Part shown: piece by piece, positions 54,364 to 58,465 of the stretch | How the letters are laid out: the number at the start of each line of letters is the position of its first letter | Numbering within the stretch: the stretch's first letter is position 1 | Source of the DNA: Acetobacter oeni | GTDB taxonomy: Bacteria > Pseudomonadota > Alphaproteobacteria > Acetobacterales > Acetobacteraceae | Direction: 5' to 3' | DNA length: 58,465 nucleotides | NCBI RefSeq assembly: GCF_011516825.1 | Contig: NZ_WOTA01000023.1 | Span: forward strand, 1 to 58,465 | Position numbers and translations under genes: made by a program | Notes under the pieces: generated by a model | What the model was told of the DNA's origin: nothing | What the model saw: only the letters and a program-made list of their open reading frames with translations | Database searches by the model: none

Positions 54364-55248
54364 ATGCGGCTGACCTTGTTTCTGCTTTCTTCTCTGTTTT
54401 TTTGTGCTGTTCTGCTGGTCCCGGCGCGGGCGGGCGGTGTCGTGTCTGTTGTTGCTGCCGAGAATGTCTGGGGCGATGTGGCGGTGCAGCTTGGCGGGAA
54501 GAATGTGGCGGTGAGCAGCATCATCAGTGCGCCGGAGGCTGATCCGCATCTGTTCGAGCCGACGCCGGCGACGGCCAGGGCCATCGCGGAGGCATCCGTG
54601 GCCATTGCCAACGGGGCCGGGTTCGATCCGTGGATGGACAGGCTGGTTGCGGCACGAGGGGTTGGTGTGGCGTTTCTTCGCGTGTCGGATGTGGCAGGCT
54701 GGCATGACGGCGAGAACCAGCATCTCTGGTTCGACCCTGACGCGGTGGCGAAAATGGCGACGGCTTTCGTGGCGGCGCTGCATGGTGCGGGGGCTGGAAG
54801 CGACGCTGACGGGCGTCTGGCCGGGCTGGACCGGGATGTGGCGGCGCTGAAAGAGCGGATTGCGGGAATGCGTCGCCGGTTTGGCGGGGCGCGGATTTCG
54901 GCGACGGAACCATTGCTGGGGCATCTGACGTCGGAGCTTGGACTGGTGACGGAGAATGACGCCTTCCAGCTTGCGGTGATGAACGATGTCGAGCCGGGGC
55001 CGGCGGAGGTGGCGCGGTTTGAGGGTGATCTGCGTGGCGGCCGGCTGCGGCTTCTCATCTATAATGAGCAGACGGTGACGCCGTCCGCGTCCCGGCTTCT
55101 GGGGATCGCGCATCAGGTCGGGGTCCCCTGTGTCGCGGTGACGGAGACGTTGCCTCCGGCGATGCACTGGCAGGGCTGGATGACGCGGATTCTTGATTTG
55201 ATTGAGCAGGCGCTGGAGCAGCCGGATCGGGTGGCGGGGGCGCGGTGA
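54364..55248 (+). CDS. znuA: Zinc ABC transporter, periplasmic binding protein
   Basis: 294 residues. The signal peptide ends near residue 22 (LLVPARA). Cluster A-I fold: VVAAENVWGDVAVQLGG, APEADPHLFEPTPATARAI (His ligand), GENQHLWFDPDAVAKMATAF (His ligand) and ATEPLLGHLTSELGL. The last ligand Asp/Glu near YNEQTVTP is less clear. It has no His-rich loop of the kind seen in E. coli ZnuA. It captures Zn2+, or possibly Mn2+, but the Zur gene and box next to it favour zinc. It overlaps znuC by TGATG. Confidence 0.9.
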   Translation: MRLTLFLLSSLFFCAVLLVPARAGGVVSVVAAENVWGDVAVQLGGKNVAVSSIISAPEADPHLFEPTPATARAIAEASVAIANGAGFDPWMDRLVAARGVGVAFLRVSDVAGWHDGENQHLWFDPDAVAKMATAFVAALHGAGAGSDADGRLAGLDRDVAALKERIAGMRRRFGGARISATEPLLGHLTSELGLVTENDAFQLAVMNDVEPGPAEVARFEGDLRGGRLRLLIYNEQTVTPSASRLLGIAHQVGVPCVAVTETLPPAMHWQGWMTRILDLIEQALEQPDRVAGAR

Positions 55249-56018
55249 TGGAGTGTGAGGCTGCAGTCAGCTGTCACGATGTGACGCTTGCTATCGGCGG
55301 GCGTACGGTGCTGTCGGACGTCTGTCTGTCTGTTGAGGCCGGGAGCTTTGTGGGGCTGTTCGGGCCGAACGGGGCGGGGAAAACGACGTTTCTCCGGGCT
55401 TTGCTGGGACTTGTGCCGGTTCTGAGCGGGGAGATGACCCTGTTCGGCGCGTCGGTGACGCGGGGGAACCGCGGTGTCGGCTATATGCCGCAGAGCCGGA
55501 CGCCGAACGGGGGTATGCTGACCGGTCGGGATCTGCTGGCGTCCGGGCTTTCCGGCGAGAAATGGGGGCTTCCGCGGGTTTCGCGGGAGGGGTCTGCGGA
55601 GGTTGAGGCGGCGCTGGAGGCGGTGGATGCAGCATCGCTGGGCGGACGCCGGCTTGGGTCGCTGTCCGGGGGGGAGCGGCAACGGCTGCTGATCGCGCAG
55701 ACTTTGCTCGGATCGCCGCGTCTGTTGTTGCTGGATGAGCCGCTGGCCAGTCTGGACCCGGTGCGGATGCGGGAGGTGGCGCTTCTGTTGCGGGAGGTGG
55801 CGCGGAAGCGGGGGATGACGGTGATCTGCTCGGCGCATGATATCAGTCCGCTGATGGGGGTGATGGACACGGTGCTGTGTCTGGTACGTGGTCGGGCGCG
55901 GATCGGGCCGGTGGATGAGGTGGTGACGGGGCCGGTGCTGTCGGAGCTGTATGGCGCGCAGGTAGAGGTGTGTCATGCGCCTTCGGGCCGGGTGCTGGTG
56001 AGCGCGGACGGACTCTGA
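55248..56018 (+). CDS. znuC: Zinc ABC transporter, ATP-binding protein
   Basis: 256 residues. Walker A FGPNGAGKTTFLRALLGL, GYMPQSRTPN (Q-loop), signature LSGGERQRLLIAQTLL, Walker B LLLLDEPLASLDPVRMR and H-loop CSAHDIS. This belongs to the metal-transport ATPase group of ZnuC and its relatives. ATG 55248 overlaps the znuA stop; a GTG at 55245 is also possible. The stop overlaps the znuB ATG. Confidence 0.92.
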   Translation: MECEAAVSCHDVTLAIGGRTVLSDVCLSVEAGSFVGLFGPNGAGKTTFLRALLGLVPVLSGEMTLFGASVTRGNRGVGYMPQSRTPNGGMLTGRDLLASGLSGEKWGLPRVSREGSAEVEAALEAVDAASLGGRRLGSLSGGERQRLLIAQTLLGSPRLLLLDEPLASLDPVRMREVALLLREVARKRGMTVICSAHDISPLMGVMDTVLCLVRGRARIGPVDEVVTGPVLSELYGAQVEVCHAPSGRVLVSADGL

Positions 56019-56800
56019 TGCTGGCTTACGATTTCATGCGGATGGCTTTTGCGGCCTCGGCCTGCGTGGCGTTGCTGGCGGGCCCGGTGGGATGGTTTCT
56101 GGCGTTGAGGGGGCAGAGTTTCGCCGGGCATGCGCTGTCTCATATCGCGTTTGCCGGAGCGGCGGGGGCGGCGCTGCTGGGTGTGTCGCCACTGGCGGGG
56201 CTGCTGGGGGCGGCTGTTCTGGCGGGCGGGGCGATGGGGCTGACCGGGCGCGAGACGGGAGAGCGGGATGTGGCGATCGGGCTGGTGCTGTCGCTGGCCA
56301 TGGGGTTTGGGGTGCTGTTTCTGCATCTGATGACGCGTTCGACGTCGACGGCGATGGCTTTGCTGTTTGGCAATGTGCTGGGGGTGAGCGCGGGGATGCT
56401 GGCCTCGCTGGCCGGGGCGGCGGTTGGGGGGCTGGCGGCGCTCGGGGCGCTGTCGCGACCGTTGCTGTTTGCGAGTCTGCAACCGGAACTGGCGGAGGCG
56501 CGGGGTGTCCGGCTGCGGCTGGTCTCGACGCTGTTTCTGATGCTGGTGGGGGCGGCGACGGCGGAGTGCGCCCAGATTACGGGGGTGTTGCTGGTGTTTA
56601 CACTGATGGTTGGTCCCGGGGCGGCGGCGCAGCGGCTCGGTCTGGCGCCGCTGGCGGGGATGGTCTGCGCCGCGGTTCTGGCGCTCGGCGAGGCCTGGGG
56701 CGGACTGGCGCTCTCATGGTGGACGGACTGGCCGGTGTCATTCTGGATTGCGGTTCTGAGCGTGGTGGTGTTTTTTCTGGCGGGGCTGCGCCGGTTGTGA
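56018..56800 (+). CDS. znuB: Zinc ABC transporter, permease
   Basis: 260 residues with eight or so hydrophobic segments of the ABC-3 (ZnuB/MntB) family. FLALRGQSFAGHALSHIAFA is the conserved cytoplasmic-loop signature, followed by GERDVAIGLVLSLAMGFGVL, MALLFGNVLGVSAGML and ITGVLLVFTLMVGPGAAAQR. It forms the membrane channel of ZnuABC. ATG 56018 overlaps the znuC stop. Very Gly/Ala/Leu-rich and higher in GC than its surroundings, but otherwise typical. Confidence 0.92.
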   Translation: MLAYDFMRMAFAASACVALLAGPVGWFLALRGQSFAGHALSHIAFAGAAGAALLGVSPLAGLLGAAVLAGGAMGLTGRETGERDVAIGLVLSLAMGFGVLFLHLMTRSTSTAMALLFGNVLGVSAGMLASLAGAAVGGLAALGALSRPLLFASLQPELAEARGVRLRLVSTLFLMLVGAATAECAQITGVLLVFTLMVGPGAAAQRLGLAPLAGMVCAAVLALGEAWGGLALSWWTDWPVSFWIAVLSVVVFFLAGLRRL

Positions 56801-56910
56801 GAGTTGGGTTCTGGTTTGTGGCTCGGGGAATGGCGGCTGGTTGCCTGTCCCGCGAAAACCGGGTGAGAATGGTCTGTGGTTCCTGGCGGCTGTTTGGGAG
56901 GGAGTGGGTG

Positions 56911-57315
56911 GTGAGACGCAAATTGTTGTGGCGTGGATATGGCGCGGCGCTTCTGGTCTGTCTGATGGCCGGGCCGGCTCTGGCTCAGCCTGGTGGCGGA
57001 GGAGGTGGTGGCGGTGGCGGAGATGATGGCGGTGGTGGCGGGGATGGGGACGGGGATGAGAAATCCGGTCCTGACATGAACGCGATGGCGTCGAAGTTCA
57101 ACGCGACGCGGGTGCATAAGGATTTCAGTTATATCCGTTACCGGCCGGCCGGGGATCGGGTTCAGGTGCAGCCTGATCTGGACCGGCTGCTGTTCTGGAC
57201 GAAGGATGGCAAGCCCGACGGGTACGCGCAGCGTCGGGGCGACAGCGTGATTTATTATGATTCGGCGGGGCATGCTTCGCGGGTGCAGCATCTGGAACCG
57301 GGTGAAGGCGACTGA
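56911..57315 (+). CDS. Exported Gly/Asp-rich protein of unknown function
   Basis: 134 residues from GTG 56911, with GGGAGGGAG upstream; the frame is open far upstream (ATG 56869 is an option). A signal peptide (LLWRGYGAALLVCLMAGPALA, cleaved before QP) is followed by a run of about 35 Gly/Asp residues. The folded-looking C-terminus contains MNAMASKFNATRVHKDFSYI, LLFWTKDGKPDGYAQRRGDS and VIYYDSAGHASRVQHLE. It probably acts in the periplasm or outside. No family recognised. It follows znuB by 110 bases, but a shared role with zinc is not shown. Confidence 0.65.
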   Translation: MRRKLLWRGYGAALLVCLMAGPALAQPGGGGGGGGGGDDGGGGGDGDGDEKSGPDMNAMASKFNATRVHKDFSYIRYRPAGDRVQVQPDLDRLLFWTKDGKPDGYAQRRGDSVIYYDSAGHASRVQHLEPGEGD

Positions 57316-57672
57316 GTTTTTTTCCATAAGGGTGGGGATGCCGGAGCCGCGGATGTTTTATTGGTCTGTGGCGTTTGGGTGACGGTTATTGTGTTTCAGT
57401 GTCAGGTTGTGACGTTCGGTCTGTGAGCGGGCTTCTGTGATGAGGGGCATGGTGACTCCGGGGTTGCGGGACTGAAAGACTGTCCGGGTTAAATCGGGTG
57501 AATAAATGTGTCCCTGCGCGCAGGCGGGGATTTTTTATTTCAGGTTCTGTTGTTTTTATATTTGTAATGGTGCGGGGACGTGTCGGTTCGGGAGCGGAAA
57601 GTCCGTAGTTTTATGGACTTATTTGTTTTGATCGCGGTCTGATTTGTTTCGGTGTGAAATTGGGGGGATGGG
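57316..57672. other. Intergenic region with a terminator-like hairpin and a second stem-loop
   Basis: No gene seen. CCTGCGCGCAGG (57513-57524) is a perfect palindrome followed by GCGGGGATTTTTTATTT, a terminator candidate. AAGTCC (57599-57604) pairs with GGACTT (57615-57620) in the leader of the next gene. The stretch is AT-richer around 57540-57660 and may hold the promoter of the dioxygenase. Confidence 0.5.
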
Positions 57673-58359
57673 ATGCTGCTGCATGTTCCGCAGGTTCTGA
57701 CGGGAGATGAGCTTGCCAGGTGTCGTTCGGTGCTGGCGGCGGCGACGTGGGGGGACGGGAAGGTTACGGCGGGGCAGCAGTCGGCGCGGGCGAAGAACAA
57801 TCTGCAACTGCCGCTGAATCATCCGGAGCATCGGGAACTGGCGGAGCTGGTGTTGCGGGCGCTGGGGCGGAATATTCTGTTCAACAGTGCTGTGGTTCCG
57901 CTGCGGGTCGTGCCGCCGCTTTTCAATCGGTATGATGTGGGCATGGAATTTCGGCCGCATGTGGATAATGCGGTGCGTCCGGTTCCTGAGTCCGGGGGGA
58001 TACGTGTCCGGACGGATGTGTCTTCGACGCTGTTTCTGACGGAGCCGGAGGAATATGACGGCGGGGAGCTGGTGATTTACGATGAATCCGGCACGCGGGA
58101 GGTGAAACTGCCTGCTGGAGACATGATCGTTTATGACACCACTGTTCTGCACTCTGTTCAGCCGGTGACGCGGGGGAGCCGGTGGGCGTCGTTTTTCTGG
58201 ACGCAGTCGATGGTGCGCGAGGACAGTCAGCGACGGGTTCTGTTTGAGCTTGACCGGAACATCATGGATTTGCGGTCACGGCTGGAGGATGATGATCCGG
58301 CGGTGCTGGGGCTGGTGAATGTTTATCATAATCTGATGCGGCAGTGGTGCGATCTCTGA
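57673..58359 (+). CDS. PKHD-type Fe(II)/2-oxoglutarate-dependent dioxygenase (PiuC/YbiX-like)
   Basis: 228 residues. The iron triad is H96-x-D98 (FRPHVDNAV) and H160 (YDTTVLHSVQPVTRGSR), with R170 as the 2-oxoglutarate ligand. Other motifs are RAKNNLQLP near residue 38 and LTEPEEYDGGELVIYDESGT. The C-terminal tail RNIMDLRSRLEDDDPAVLGL, then VYHNLMRQW, is typical of PiuC. In pseudomonads piuC sits with TonB siderophore receptors; none is seen here. GGGGGGATGGG lies before the ATG. An IS element begins directly after the stop codon. Confidence 0.92.
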   Translation: MLLHVPQVLTGDELARCRSVLAAATWGDGKVTAGQQSARAKNNLQLPLNHPEHRELAELVLRALGRNILFNSAVVPLRVVPPLFNRYDVGMEFRPHVDNAVRPVPESGGIRVRTDVSSTLFLTEPEEYDGGELVIYDESGTREVKLPAGDMIVYDTTVLHSVQPVTRGSRWASFFWTQSMVREDSQRRVLFELDRNIMDLRSRLEDDDPAVLGLVNVYHNLMRQWCDL

Positions 58360-58465
58360 GAGCCTGAATCAGAAAGCGGTTTGATTGATTTTTCGCAGAA
58401 CTCTGCGGATATGGGCAATCATCAACCATGCGCAGGATGACGAGATTGTTGTCTCGACATCCTTC
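58360..58465 (-). mobile_element. Insertion sequence, IS5-family (partial), one end
   Basis: The element end appears to be GAGCCTGAATC at 58360-58370, just outside the transposase stop. TGA, the stop codon of the dioxygenase gene, precedes it and could be the 3-base TNA target duplication of the IS1031 group. The other end lies outside the window. Confidence 0.55.
58369..58465 (-). CDS. IS5-family transposase, C-terminal fragment (cut by window edge)
   Basis: The last 31 codons read KDVETTISSSCAW, then LMIAHIRRVLRKINQTAF and stop. This resembles the tail of short IS5-family transposases (IS1031/IS12528 group) common in acetic acid bacteria. The identification rests on a short segment. Confidence 0.65.
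   Translation of the reverse strand, partial: KDVETTISSSCAWLMIAHIRRVLRKINQTAF

Noticed and set aside
1..58465. CRISPR array or prophage
   Set aside because: No regularly spaced repeats and no phage structural, integrase or lysis genes were seen.

Overview
This is a GC-rich chromosomal segment (about 60% G+C by eye) from an alphaproteobacterium, most probably an acetic acid bacterium (Acetobacteraceae, Acetobacter/Gluconobacter/Komagataeibacter group). The pointers are hopanoid genes (HpnH, an HpnL-like protein), a three-subunit periplasmic molybdenum/Fe-S/cytochrome c dehydrogenase of the membrane-bound aldehyde dehydrogenase type, fused IspDF, a GumK/AceK-like glucuronosyltransferase, and an IS5-family transposase end at the right edge. 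The genus is inferred, not proven.

Layout. 0-10 kb: the 5' end of dxs (minus strand, cut by the edge), hpnH, a CorC/HlyC-type membrane protein, ccmA-ccmB (cytochrome c maturation, minus), aconitase acnA, and a polar amino-acid ABC transporter (ATPase plus a fused binding-protein/permease). 10-17.3 kb: a LysR regulator, then a biotin region (bioA minus; bioF, a BioH-like esterase and a fused bioC-bioD plus), then a DEAD-box-type helicase. 17.5-18.4 kb: a small HTH protein and a very AT-rich gene-free stretch holding a candidate structured RNA. 18.4-33 kb: housekeeping genes (ubiA, rsmE, gshA, cpdB-like, a GGDEF cyclase, ispDF, a DUF3574 lipoprotein, a DUF4743 Nudix hydrolase, an Atm1-type ABC exporter, rpmB, fusA).

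33-41.5 kb is the accessory part. It has an AT-richer stretch with a GT2 glycosyltransferase and decayed coding sequence ending at a tRNA-Thr(UGU), a wrecked emrA-emrB efflux pair joined by a deletion, a RadC homologue that lacks its metal-binding histidines, a secreted GH5 glycosidase, and divergent from it a 756-residue protein joining a GumK-like (GT70) domain to a GT4 domain. 41.6-45.4 kb is a complete riboflavin operon (ribD-ribE-ribBA-ribH) behind an FMN riboswitch. An HpnL-like membrane protein and mtnK follow.

48-52 kb is the dehydrogenase operon (2Fe-2S, molybdopterin and triheme cytochrome c subunits, minus). 52-57 kb is a zinc module: zur, a hypothetical protein and an asparaginase on the minus strand, divergent from znuA-znuC-znuB, with a Zur-box-like palindrome between them. 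The right end carries a Gly/Asp-rich exported protein, a PKHD-type dioxygenase, and the C-terminus of an IS5-like transposase whose element abuts the dioxygenase stop codon.

A family of intergenic repeats is present in three copies (near 3.2, 12.5 and 47.9 kb). I found no CRISPR array or prophage. The best candidates for something new are the GumK-GT4 fusion beside the GH5 enzyme, the JAMM-less RadC, the structured element in the AT-rich gap, and the unknown protein tied to zur.
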